Assembly: GCF_003073045.1 (NCBI RefSeq)
Contig: NC_037592.1
Span: 7,542,047-7,606,046 of the forward strand
Length of the DNA stretch: 64,000 nt
Direction: 5' to 3'
Source: Pomacea canaliculata
Taxonomy: Eukaryota > Mollusca > Gastropoda > Architaenioglossa > Ampullariidae
A program made the position numbers and the translations under genes. The notes under the pieces were generated by a model, which was not told the DNA's origin, made no database searches, and saw nothing but the letters and a program-made list of their open reading frames with translations. Shown here one piece after another: positions 29,963 through 41,170 of the stretch. How positions within the stretch are numbered: position 1 is the stretch's first letter; each line of letters begins with the position of its first letter.

Positions 29963-32031
29963 ATGAAAATGAGGCCTTTCTACAAATATAGCAGGTTTAC
30001 AATACTTCTTTTACTTCTTACGGAACAGCTTGTAGTTAGCCATTGTCTCGCAGAAAATGTGCCAAAGCCTGGAAAGGACTGTTATCAAGGAATGTGTTGG
30101 TGTGTACAGGACATGGCGGATTGTTCCGGTAATGGCGGACGTTTACAGTTTGTGCCAGTGTTACCTCCCATCATAAAGAATCTTAACTTTTCCTCCAACA
30201 ATCTGACCCACATACCTTCAGATTTCTTCAGTAACGTGACCCAGCTTTCCTCTATAAATCTGACGGCCAACGGACTGGTTTCCATGGACCAGCATGCCTT
30301 TCGTGGTTTACGATCTCTGACTGATATAACTCTCGACAACAACTCACTTGACTTCAACTCCGTGCGACCAGTTCTGAATATATCTTCGTTAGCTCGCTTA
30401 CAGATGTGCGACAACTACAATGTCACCTACATTCCGAACAACATCTTCTTGGAGTTTCCATCTACACACTTGAGACAACTTGGTTATTGCTGGAAGCACT
30501 TTGGGAGTTCTCAATCTGACTGTTTTCAAACCGCTCAAGAATCTCGAATACCTTAATGTGGATGATAGCGAGATAGTGAGTATTGTGGTAGACACTTTAC
30601 CATCGCTAAATTATCTCATTCTCAGAAGCAATTCTATTTCAGGTGACTTCATACACACGTGTGCCGGTACAAACGTTGTCGCATTTTCCTATGCTACGTT
30701 ATCTCAGTTTCAGGAATAATGATATTAATAGCATAAACTCACCTGTTTGCCTCCCAAGCTTGAACTATTTGAATCTTGGATCAAACAATTTTCATGTCTT
30801 AAGAAAAGATGGTTTCTCGAAACTTCCAAACCTTAAATTTCTTCGTTTGTCCATTATGCACACCCTTATCTATACTATTGAACCTGGTGCTTTCGCAAGC
30901 TCTACCCTGGAAAATGTTTATTTGTCAGCTACCAGGATTTCCTTTAAGAGCGATGATATCAGTGCGGCAAATGTTTAATGGTTGCCCAAATTTAAAATAC
31001 GTTCAGCTGGATATCAACGATTTTTCCGATGTCCCAGATGCAAAGTTTCAAGAACTCTTTCGAAATAATCCCATGCTAACTACAGTCTACCTGGGTAATT
31101 CAAAGATCACAACCATCACATCTGATACATTTAAAGGAATGCCCAACGTTGAGGAGCTAAACTTGTATTCAAACCCCATAGAAGACCTTCCAGATGGCGT
31201 CTTCGACCATCTAAACAACTTGAAAATCCTTCGTATTGACCACAATCGTCTGACAGAGATAAGGGAGACAACCTTCAATGCCAGTACACGCCAACGTCTT
31301 CATCAACTGGACTTGAGCAAAAATCCCTACGAGTGCACGTGTAAAGTGCAGTGGTTCAAAAGATGGCTGATGGACGAAAGAAAAAAGTTTGCAAAATTTC
31401 CGAAAGGTTACGTATGCGCATCTTTCTCATCCAGCAGCTGTGAACCAGTGAGAGCAGCAGATATCATGGCAAAGTCTCTTGAGGCCAGCAATTACGAAAT
31501 TGGCTGACCGATTTTTCTAACCGACAAACCCTCTCACGACGTTTCCAGAAGGTATTTTACCATCAGCACCAGAACCCCGAAATCTTAACTGACCCAGAGG
31601 AAGAACCATTGGCTTCTGAATTACAAGACCACATTTTCCTATCGCCAGTGGGTTTCTCCATTGTTTACCTGTCGGACTTCGTGATGAGCGATCAAGCGTG
31701 TCTGTTGAGCCAGTCCACCAGTCTGTTGACGGCAGTTCTGGCGGCAGTGCTGGTGGTGTTCATGCTGACCTTCCTGGTGCTGTACAAGTACCGCTGGCAC
31801 ATTCGCCTGGCGCTGTACGAGGCTTTTCGAGGAAACCCGCAACGACGACTGCAGCGACAACGTGAACGCTAGTACGAGTATGATGTGTTCGTGTCGTACG
31901 CCAACGAGACGTGGACTGGGTGAGACAGGAACTCATACCGACACTGGAAGGGAGGTAATTTATTTTTTGTCTTTTATTTTTTTTGCTTTTAGATTGTAGG
32001 AGTATCTATCTGTATTGAAAATTCAAAGCCG

Positions 32032-32055
32032 CAACAACAACAACAACAACAACAA
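32032..32055 (+). repeat. (CAA)8 microsatellite in the TLR-6 intron
   Basis: Eight CAA units followed by GAAGATGAAGAAGAAGAAG. The orthologous position in TLR-7 (40832-40897) carries about 22 units, so the tract has changed length since the duplication. Confidence 0.85.
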
Positions 32056-32160
32056 AGAAGATGAAGAAGAAGAAGGGAAATTCAGTCTATTAGATGTCGA
32101 TTTTCACTAAATCCTGCATTAGTAATAATAATCGTGTTACCACGGTGACTTCGTTGCTCA

Positions 32161-32382
32161 TCCTGTTCGGGTGGATCAGTGGAGCAACGGCTAGCGCCTG
32201 TCACCAATATAGTGAGAATTGGTTGTCAGGGTTCACCTCTCGTCTTGGGCAAACTATGATTTCTCTGCATGTAGCATCTATTTAGATGGCTGGTTGCTTG
32301 CCGTGATATAGTTTTAGTTGCTGACTAAGCGTAAAACACCAATTTACCACCACTCCTACCTCCACCACCACCACCGCCACCA
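32161..32382 (+). mobile_element. tRNA-derived SINE in the TLR-6 intron
   Basis: Head with an A box GTGGATCAGTGG (32171-32182) and, about 50 bp later, a B-box-like GGGTTCACCTC. The 3' part is GCTTGCCGTGATATAG, then GTTGCTGACTAAGCGTAAAACACC, which I recognise as the type of conserved tail shared by many molluscan SINEs, and the end is a CCA-rich simple repeat. It is sense to the gene. The introns of TLR-2 and TLR-4 lack it, while TLR-7 has it at the same site, so it inserted before copies 6 and 7 separated. Confidence 0.7.
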
Positions 32383-32899
32383 CGAATCCAAGTCTCGGAA
32401 TAATAAGAAACATTTTTGTTACTGTGCAATGTTTATTCATTATTGAAGTTTGAGCTCTGAGTTCTAGTCGTGACTAGTATAACTGATGAACAAATAGCTC
32501 TGTAACTCATCGTTTCTCCTCTCTTTAATGATAAGGTACGGGCTGAGGCTGTGCGTCCACCAGCGAGACTTCCCTGTCGGCGGCAACATCATCGACAACA
32601 TCAGCACCTGTGTGCACGCGTCCAAGCGTGTCCTCTTTGTGTTGTCGCCGCACTTCGCCAGGAGCCGCTGGTGTCAGTTTGAACTGGTGTTCTGTCAAAA
32701 CTACGTCATGGAACGCGATGACGTCCTGGTGTTGACGCTGCTGGCGCCCATTAGCGGTCGTGACATGACTGACGCCATCTCCGCCATGTTTAAGACGACG
32801 ACTTACCTGGCGTGGGGCGAGGAAGAGGACGCTAGAAAGGCTTTCTGGGGTCGTCTGGTGCTGGCTTTCCACGACATTTTACTTGCTCAAATGGCTTGA

Positions 32900-35800
32900 C
32901 TTGATAAGAACTGGAAAGAATACTGCTACAGCAAACTTTGATCTTCCTCTTTGTTGTTGTTGTTTTGTTTTTTGTTTAAATTTCCTGAACTCTGAAACCC
33001 TATATCATTTTGTATATATTTTTCGGCTTATTCTCTTTCGTAAATCTGCGCTTCTAAACGAAGCTGTTAAAAATATAACTTTTAGCGATCTTCTTAAAAT
33101 AAAGGTGCTCTTCCATGAAGTATCAATCAATCGCTTTCAAAGTACGTTAACGTGAAATTAGTGGGGTCAAAAGGTGACGTCACGATGTCCGCTAAACATG
33201 CACTTCCAGCTCTCTGATTGGCTCTTGGTTTCTCAAGGTAATCATATTCATGGGCAGTCCTGACATCTGTGTTGTCTTGATCTTTATCTGTGGAGAATAA
33301 TGTTTAAAGGTGTATACGAAAAACGAGAACGAAAGAGGAGCAATAGTGATTGAACACTGAGACCAATAAACCTCATTGAAAGATGGTTAGCATTGGATTC
33401 CACTTCCGCTTCGTCTGCTTGAACTCATTTAGTTATTTTGTTTTTCTTTCTCAGATGTTTGATGTTTGTACGTTACAGACATCTTATGTACAGTCGCCAC
33501 TGATGAAGAAGCTTATAGATATACAGCAACGATTAAAATACATCTTGGATGTACCCGCACATTATGTGTTGTTTATTTAGGGCTAAGGGGATCTATTTAT
33601 AGTAGTACAATGTTGTACTTTCATCAAGTCTATGTGCATTATGTGCGCTTCATATCCCTGTGTTCACTGACTTGTTTACCTGTCAGTAAAGCTCTGCGGA
33701 CTACTCCCGCCCCCCCAAAAAAAATACAAAACAAAAACAAAAAAAAGCTCCAGCCACCCATTCACAGCCACCGAGAGCCAGCAACGACCCCTTGTAATTG
33801 TAACCTTTACTGATTTTCCTGGTAGATAACAATATGCTTGTAGTTCGATTGTCAACATCTACATTCAGTAATGTAATATAGACTGCAAACTCAAGGACAA
33901 GTGCACAAGGATCTATATAACTTCTTGAACATAAGTTGTTTACACCTGAGTGGTTACTGGTTAGTGAATGAGGAAACACGACATTAAAAATCGAACCTGT
34001 AGAACCCTGCTCCACAGAGAAGAAAGTTACCTCAATCTTTCTTCAAATGACAAATAAAAGGAAAAGAAGAAGGAAAACATCCACTGACCTAGGCCGGGCC
34101 CCCTTCATACCTGTGGGCCGGGGTACAGCTCCCTCCCCCAGTCCCTCCCTCTCGTCAGGCCTGAACCCATCCACATACCAGGAGCGGCCGACCTACTTTC
34201 TCATTGCACACTAGAGGACATGGGAGCGCAGCGAGGTGTAACCTGTCCCCCTCTCCTATGTCCCCCCCCCCCCTACTTTCCGCATAGACTGCTAGGCGAC
34301 AGTGTATTGAGGGACATAACTCAGACCTTACAGTACAGTTAGGTTCGACTGTTTGCTGATCAAGTTCCTCTTTCGATTTGATCAGGTAATCTTTTTATCT
34401 TTAACATATGTTATTTGCAAGAGTATATCTTCAAACTCCATTTTTTACCGACTGTTGCTTTTATTTTTTGGCTATAAGGATCCGATAGTTTCATAAGTCA
34501 CAAACAAATATTTTGTTGTTTACAAACTTAAACTACTTCCGCGTTTTTACATTAATTGTTATTTAGCAATAGTTTCATCCCTTGTTGATGTTGTTTTCCT
34601 GTCGTCGTGTAAGTTTACGACTGTTCTGCTTGGTTGTAATGTTTTTTGTTGTTGTTGTTGTTTACTTTGTCATATCATTCAATTGATCTCTAAACTGAAA
34701 AATTGTTTTCCGGATTGCTCAAACTATGCATCAATGTCATGAAACTTACTGCACATGATCTTTCTCAGAACTGTTGGTAGACTGTAGATTATTCTCTACT
34801 TCCCAGCTGTCTTATGCTTGCTATACAGCTATTGTTTTCATGAAGATTATGGTTTTGTTACCTAAAATATAATATTTTATGTCCAAATTAAGAAACCACT
34901 TCACGATTAGTAGATTTGACATCAGGGACTTAAATAGCAGTAGTAAAGAGGAAAACCCAGCTTTCTGATTCCCATGAAACATGCTAGCTATTATTATGTG
35001 CTATAGAAGAAACAAACTTCAAAGAAAAGCATGTACACACACGGTATAAAGGGATGTAATATTGGTTGCCCGCAGGAGCAAAATTTAATGTATATGGTAA
35101 TCATTTTCAGTTAACTCCCTTTCAATTATGTAATTCCATCAAAGATACAAATAAGTGTTTTATGATCTTGGCAGTTACATTAGACAATGTATGTTATCCA
35201 GATGGTAATAATAATAATACAGACAGTCAAGAATCATACTGAAACATCTGTTTTGGGAGGTAACTGGAGTATTTATGTAGATGCATACACTTAAGGTTCC
35301 AAACTGGCCATTGACACATAAATAATGAATTTAATGACTTACATTGTGTATGTAGGTAAGTCTGTCCAAGTAAATGTCAAAATACTTGAATAGGTTGAAT
35401 GTAGTTAAACATAACAATCTTAATAGCATTTTGACTTCTAAAGAATCATTGCATGAGAGAGAGAGAGAGAGAGAAACATTAAATGTCATTGACTTTGTCA
35501 TTATGATATGGGGGATACATTCAGACATAATATGAACAAAGCAAAACAAACTTAAAGTACAGACATTTTTGTTCTGTTCAAATCTGCTAGCACATCTGTG
35601 AACATCAGGCACCAGCAGTTTGTGTAGACTATCTTTCATATATAAGCTGATTAGTATTTGGTCAATGCAGTTATTTAAGCCCATAACATTCTTCCTCATT
35701 ATTGCAAGAGGTTATATCTTCCGAATTTGCCTGCTCTGTTCTATTCAAGGCTCCTCATAACTTATATAAATTTCAGTCTGATTATATTCTGTAACACTTT

Positions 35801-36165
35801 CTAAATTAGCAAAGAATACCATCCTGAGGGCCTGTCATACTATATAGAGGGCTTCCTTCTGGTGCCACATAGGAGGCATAGGACAGAGAGATTGTGTATT
35901 AGTGATAAAAAGTGTGTGTTTGTGTGTGTGTGAGAAAGATAGCAGACTTTTGGTCAGTCTATTTTCCTATTTTTAAAAGGCAAACTGCACAATTGTTGTC
36001 AAATGCTTAATTCTTTAATTTGACACAAATGCCCCACATGAGCACCTCTGCTTGATTCACAAAGCACAAATATTTTAACACTGCAAATCTTGTCTGGGTT
36101 TTGGAAAAAGTTCATCACCAACAAGATTACAAAGTAGTTTTTGCTGATTGGGCAATGCCTTGTTA
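32900..36165. other. Unique 3.3-kb spacer after TLR-6, no gene seen
   Basis: Homology with the other gene 3' flanks stops at about 32877 and does not return until about 37160. An AATAAA at 33098 could serve TLR-6. Contents include C-rich runs at 33708 and 34264-34275, a GC-rich patch at 34080-34280 and a (GA)n run at 35455-35474. No coding sequence is recognised. Confidence 0.45.
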
Positions 36166-36262
36166 GGTAAAGGTAAACTATAAAGCACCTGCTCTGGTTC
36201 TGAAGGAGTTTCCAGTGGTTTGGGCTTGATCCTCATTCTTTACAAGTACTACACCACACATG
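36166..36262 (+). mobile_element. tRNA-derived SINE head, degraded
   Basis: ATAAAGCACCTGCTCTGGTT, then AGTTTCCAGTGGTTTGGG and CTTGATCCTC (B-box-like) have the order and spacing of a tRNA-derived SINE head; the A box region is decayed (TAGGTAAAGGTAAAC). The 3' body cannot be delimited. Confidence 0.4.
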
Positions 36263-37160
36263 ATAGTATAGAATTTACAGATCAGTAAAGGCACATTGCT
36301 AACATCTTTGAACTGTTGTATAATTTCTGTTTAGTTAAATAAGAGAATTAAATTCATCATTTAACCATTACATTAATGTAAGCTCTTTTACTTGTATGTG
36401 TGTAACGATGCAGTACATGTAAAATATTTGACATGGAGTATGCATGTATGTATAAATGCATAAAATGCATCTCTAACACAGACATTTGTGTAACATAGAA
36501 TAGCTTTTATAATATCTTCCAATACATTGGAAGGGTCTTAATGAACAGTATATATATATATTTTGATATTATATATACATATACTTACATACATAATCTT
36601 AAAAAGTAAATTTTGTAATTCAATTTTCAATGCCCTACATGTAAATGGATTAAACACAGGTCTTTAGGGTGAGAATCTGTAAGCAAACAACTGTGTGGGA
36701 AACAGAGGAGTAAGCATACACTGGACTAAGAAATAATTTAATATACATGGATATGCCTGCTGCTTTCTAAAGCTTTTGTTTTTTCTTTTCCAAACCTTCA
36801 CACCTCTTAAATATAAGGACTTTTTCGAATAGTCTTCTTCTTTAAACATTAATACAGTACCCTTGGTTGTTGCTATAATGAAGAAATATGTTTGCTACAC
36901 TTTTTTGTTTCTGTGCATTGTGTTATCACATTCTTCTACATCAAGGTACATAGCACTCCTATAACATGCACAGTCTGTCTAGCAGGACAAAAAAACTCAC
37001 CTAAGGTATTCTTTGCTTACATTTTTCTCTTTTGCTAAGCATATCCGTTACAATCTGGATGGAATAATCTTAAATGAAGTTAGTTAAAATTTCTACAACA
37101 GTGCTTTGGAGTTGATGGGGTATACATGCTGGCAAGTGGAGCAAACCTAGGAGTTCTATA
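36263..37160. other. AT-rich spacer, no gene seen
   Basis: Very AT-rich DNA including a (TA)n patch at 36550-36590. No coding potential or repeat is recognised. Confidence 0.4.
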
Positions 37161-37495
37161 CTTGCTGCAGATGCAAGCCAGCAAAACTTTTTTTCTTCTT
37201 AAATTCTTTTAGTCTATTCTCTTTTTAAACGCAAGTACCCTTGTTATATTCGTTATATTCCCGTTTCTCTGTTACTGTTTGCTGTTTCAGAAGAACAGTA
37301 ATGACCAACTGTTTCTGTAGGACAGTGTTTCTACCCGTACCCTCTCACTAGCTTTACTTTCTCTGTTAATTAGTCTCTGCCCGGAATGATGGAGTCCCGG
37401 TGAACTTCAAACCCGCGACCATTTCGTGTTAAAGTGGAGCACACTAACCAATTAACTAATCACAGATTGGGACTTCTCATCGCATGAATTTTATT
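37161..37495 (-). mobile_element. tRNA-derived SINE fossil carried in the array, copy C, with flank
   Basis: Homology with the other spacers restarts at about 37171 (AGCAAAACTTTTTTTCTTC). The SINE proper is about 37258-37492 on the minus strand, with GGTCGCGGGTTTGAAGTTCA as B box, slightly altered by an extra T (GACCATTTCG on the plus strand). There is a small duplication in ACTAACCAATTAACTAATCAC. Confidence 0.5.
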
Positions 37496-38025
37496 TCTAT
37501 TTGCACCAGATTTAGATATGTTAATGTTATATTATTTACCTTTATATCCATGTTTAACATCGTGTTTCCACTGGAATTGAAGGGTTATTGGGGAGAGTGT
37601 CGATCTCTGTGTGTTAATAAACTGGTAAAAAAAAGATTAATCAGTTTGGATACAGTTTGTTATTCAGTAATTATTACTCTTTGAGAGAAAATCATTGTCA
37701 TTTGAAGTTAGCTGAATAGACTGTCCTCAACCCTTATCGCTTTGTGTCCTGACTGCTCGTCAACAAAAGTTGCTTTTCCCCGGTTTGGTCCTACATCTGG
37801 GGTCAGAAACTGTGGTCAGTGCAGGACTTGTGTAAACTGCAGAATATTTAAAAAAAATGCTTGTGTGCTGTGGAGGAGAAAGTATGTTCTGGTATCAGCC
37901 ACAGGCTTGTGACCTTTCGGAATTGTCGGGGCGTGATGAACTTCAGGACCACATCTGTGAAAGTGAATGCGTGTGTGTGTGTGAAAACAATCTTTGATTG
38001 AAATCAAGTGTGTAGTTACAAGTGG
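37496..38025 (+). repeat. Array spacer block 2, copy before TLR-7
   Basis: Collinear with 17396-17825 and 22661-23170: CCATGTTTAACATCGTGTTTCC, GGGAGAGTGTCGATCTCTGT, GGACTTGTGTAAACTGCAGA and GAACTTCAGGACCACATCTG. Non-coding. Confidence 0.65.
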
Positions 38026-38646
38026 TAGTTTCCTGGCCTACTTTCCTGTTGTGGAAGACAGTTTGAAAAGGAACAGTGTCGTATTGGATTACTTATCTTT
38101 ATGTCTACATTATCTTGATGCACTGATGACACAGTCTGATGTGTTTGCCTGTAGTATGTACATTGACTGTACAGAATGCAGTAAAGTTTGTGGTCTGGCA
38201 GGTTTCTGTAGATGAAAAGACAATCTTCGCAGGTGTGTACCATAACTTCTGTTTAGTTTCATAGACTTTAAACGACTCTTCTATTTTGTAATAGTACTTT
38301 GGCTGTCAGCAATTGCTTAAATGTTTTTTGTTTTTCTTTTATTAAAAGACCAGAGTACGGATACAGATCACATTCCACACTGTCTTCACAATCTACCTAC
38401 TCTGACAACAGTAAAGTACACAAGCTGGACTGGTTTGGTTGTGTTACCAAATTCAATTCAGTTTTCACTACATTTCAATTCACCCAAGGCAACGGTTGAC
38501 AGAAGAAAATCTGGATGAGGAACGAAAGAGAATGAACCTTTCCACATCGAATGTGCTTGACAGAGATCGTTGAGATAAACCATCCAACTGTTGAGTTCGT
38601 TTCTTCGAGGATCAGTCCGTTCTTTAGTTGTGTGTACATTTTGTTT

Positions 38647-38691
<45 letters not shown>

Positions 38692-38759
38692 AACAAACTA
38701 CTGAATTCTAAGCGAGAAGGAAAGTTTTTCATTAAAAATGTCTGATTGACTCCTCACAG
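38026..38759 (+). promoter_or_regulatory. Conserved 5' leader block of TLR-7
   Basis: Nearly identical to the TLR-4 leader: TCTACATTATCTTGATGCAC, donor-like CGCAGGTGTGTACC, GTACTTTGGCTGTCAGCAAT, acceptor-like TTTTATTAAAAGACC, a poly(A) tract at 38650-38690, and CTCCTCACAG directly before the start ATG at 38760. Confidence 0.45.
38650..38690 (+). repeat. Poly(A) tract of 41 bp
   Basis: An uninterrupted run of 41 A. The same position holds an interrupted A-rich tract in TLR-4 (about 18405-18460) and only GTAAAATAAAAC in TLR-6, so this is an expanding tract in the leader and not a retroposon tail. Confidence 0.85.
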
Positions 38760-40831
38760 ATGAAAATGAGGTTCTACGAATATAGTAGTTTTACAATACT
38801 TCTTTTACTTCTTACAGAACAGCTGTAGTTAGCCATTGTCTCGCCGAAAATGTGCCAAAGCCTGGAAAAGACTGTTATCAAGGAATGTGTTGGTGTTTAC
38901 ACGACATGGCGGATTGTTCGGGTAATGGCGGACGTTTACAGTTTGTGCCAGTGTTACCTCCCATCATAAAAACCTTAACTTTGCTTTCAACAACCTAACC
39001 CACCTGCCTTCAGACTTCTTCAGTAACGTGACCCAGCTTTCCTCTATAAATCTGACGGCCAACGGACTGGTTTCCATGGACCAGCATGCCTTTCGTGGTT
39101 TACAATTTCTAACTAATATAACTCTCAACAGCAACTTACTAGACTTCGACTCAATTCGACCAGTTCTGAATATATCTTCGTTAGCTCGCTTGGAGATATG
39201 CTACAACCCCAATATCACAACCATTCCTGAACACATCTTCTTGGAGTTTCCGTTACCACACTTGCGCCAATTGGTTATTGCTGGAAACACATTTAAAGTT
39301 TTCAATCTGACTGTTTTCAAGCCGCTCAGAATCTCGATTACCTTAATGTGGATGATTGTAATGTAGAGAGTGTAGTGGCAGACACTTTACCATCGCTAAA
39401 TTATCTCATTCTCAGAAGCAATACTATTTCAGGTGACTTCATACCGACGTGCGCCGGTACAAACGTGTCGTATTTTCCTAATGCTTCGTTATCTCAGTTT
39501 CAGAAATAATGATATTAGTAGAATAGACTCACCTGTTTGCCTCCCAAGCTTAACCTATTTGAACATTGGATCGAACAATTTTCATGTCTTGAAAACAAAT
39601 AGTTTCTCGAAATTTCAAAACCTTAAATTTCTTCGTTTGACCGATATGCACACCCTTATCACTAATATTGAACCTGGTGCTTTCGCAAGCGCTACCCTGG
39701 AAAAAGTTTATTTGTCAGCTACCGGGATTTCATTTAAGAGCAATGATATCAGTGAGAAAATGTTTAATGGTTGCCCAAATTTAAAATACGTTCAGCTGGA
39801 TCAGAACGAATTTTCCGATGTCCCAGATGCAAAGTTTCTAGAACTCTTTCGAAATAATCCCATGCTGACTACAGTCTACATGGGTAGATCACTGATCACA
39901 ACCATCACATCTGATACATTTAAAGGTATGCCCAATGTTGAGGAGCTAAGCTTGTATTCAAACTCCATAGAAGATCTTCCAGATGGCGTCTTCGACAATC
40001 TAAGCAAGTTGAAAATCCTTCAAATTGACCACAATCGTCTGACAGAGATAAGGGAGACAACCTTCAATGCCAGTACTCGCCAACGTCTTTATCAACTGGA
40101 CTTGAGTGGCAATCCCTTCGAGTGCACGTGTAACGTACGGTGGTTCAAAAGATGGCTGATGGACGACAGAAAAAAGTTTGCAAAATTTCCGAAAGGTTAC
40201 GTATGCGCATCTTTCTCATCCAGCAGCTGTGAACCAGTGAGAGCAACAGCTACCATTGCAAAGTCTCTTGAGGCCAGCAAGTACAGCAGCAAATGACAGA
40301 TTATTCTAACCGACATCCCATCTCACGACGTTTCCAGAAGGTATTTTACCATCAGCACCAGAACCCCGAAACCTTAACTGACCCAGATGAAGAACCATTG
40401 GCTTCTGAATCACAAGACCAAAGTTTCCTATCGCCAGCGGGTTCCTCCATTGTTTACTTGTCAGATTTTGTGATAAATGATCAAGCGTGTCTGTTGAGCC
40501 AGTCCACCAGTCTGTTGACGGCAGTTCTGGCGGCAGTGCTGGTGATGTTCATGCTGACCTTCCTGGTGCTGTACAAGTACCGCTGGCACATTCGCCTGGC
40601 GCTGTACGAGGCTTTCCGAGGAAACCCGCAACAACGACTGCAGCGACAACGTGAACGCGAGTACGAGTATGATGTGTTCGTGTCGTACGCCAACGAAGAC
40701 GTGGACTGGGTGAGACAGGAACTCATACCGACACTGGAAGGGAGGTAATTTATTCTTTGTCTTTTATTTTTTGCTTTTAGATGTAGGAGAGTCTATCTAT
40801 TCTGAAAATTCAAAGCCACAAAAATTACCGT

Positions 40832-40832
40832 G

Positions 40833-40897
<65 letters not shown>
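40832..40897 (+). repeat. (AAC)22 microsatellite in the TLR-7 intron
   Basis: Twenty-two perfect AAC units followed by AGAAGAAGAAG. Only 8 units are in the sister intron of TLR-6. Confidence 0.9.
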
Positions 40898-41000
40898 GAG
40901 AAGAAGAAGAAGAAGGAAATTTATTCTATTAGATGTCAGATTTTCACGAAATCCTGAATTAGTAATAATAGTCGTGTTACCCAGTTCACTTCGGTGCTTG

Positions 41001-41170
41001 TCCTGTTTCGGGTGGCTCAGTGGCACACCGGCTAGCGCCTGTTATTACCGTCTTGGGCAAACTATTATTTCTCTGAATGTAGCATCTATTTAGAGGGCTG
41101 GCTGCTTGCCGTGATATAGTCTTAGTTGCTGACTAAAACACCTATTTCCTCGCCACTACCACCACCACCA
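41001..41170 (+). mobile_element. tRNA-derived SINE in the TLR-7 intron
   Basis: Same insertion as in TLR-6, with a better A box, GGTGGCTCAGTGG (41011-41023), and the tail CTTGCCGTGATATAG, then TTGCTGACTAAAACACC and CCACTACCACCACCACC. About 39 bp including the B box have been lost compared with the TLR-6 copy. Confidence 0.7.

Larger units (their letters stand above)
29963..32899 (+). pseudogene. Toll-like receptor, copy 6, exon 1 disrupted, exon 2 open (29963-31954 and 32536-32899)
   Basis: Full-length TLR layout, closest to copies 2 and 7. Against copy 2, exon 1 has 1-bp insertions near 30481, 30675 and 30966 (together restoring frame), a 1-bp loss near 31500, a G-to-T change making TAG at 31870-31872 just before TIR box 1, and a missing G near 31907. 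It cannot make a working receptor. Exon 2 (32536-32899) is open over its full length. Its acceptor is ATAAG instead of GTCAG, changing the junction to R-Y-G. The final residues are DILLAQMA instead of DIVPRQVA: the last 26 bp before the stop are AT-rich and diverged although the preceding 340 bp nearly equal the other copies. The intron, 581 bp, holds a SINE and an AAC repeat shared with copy 7. Confidence 0.88.
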
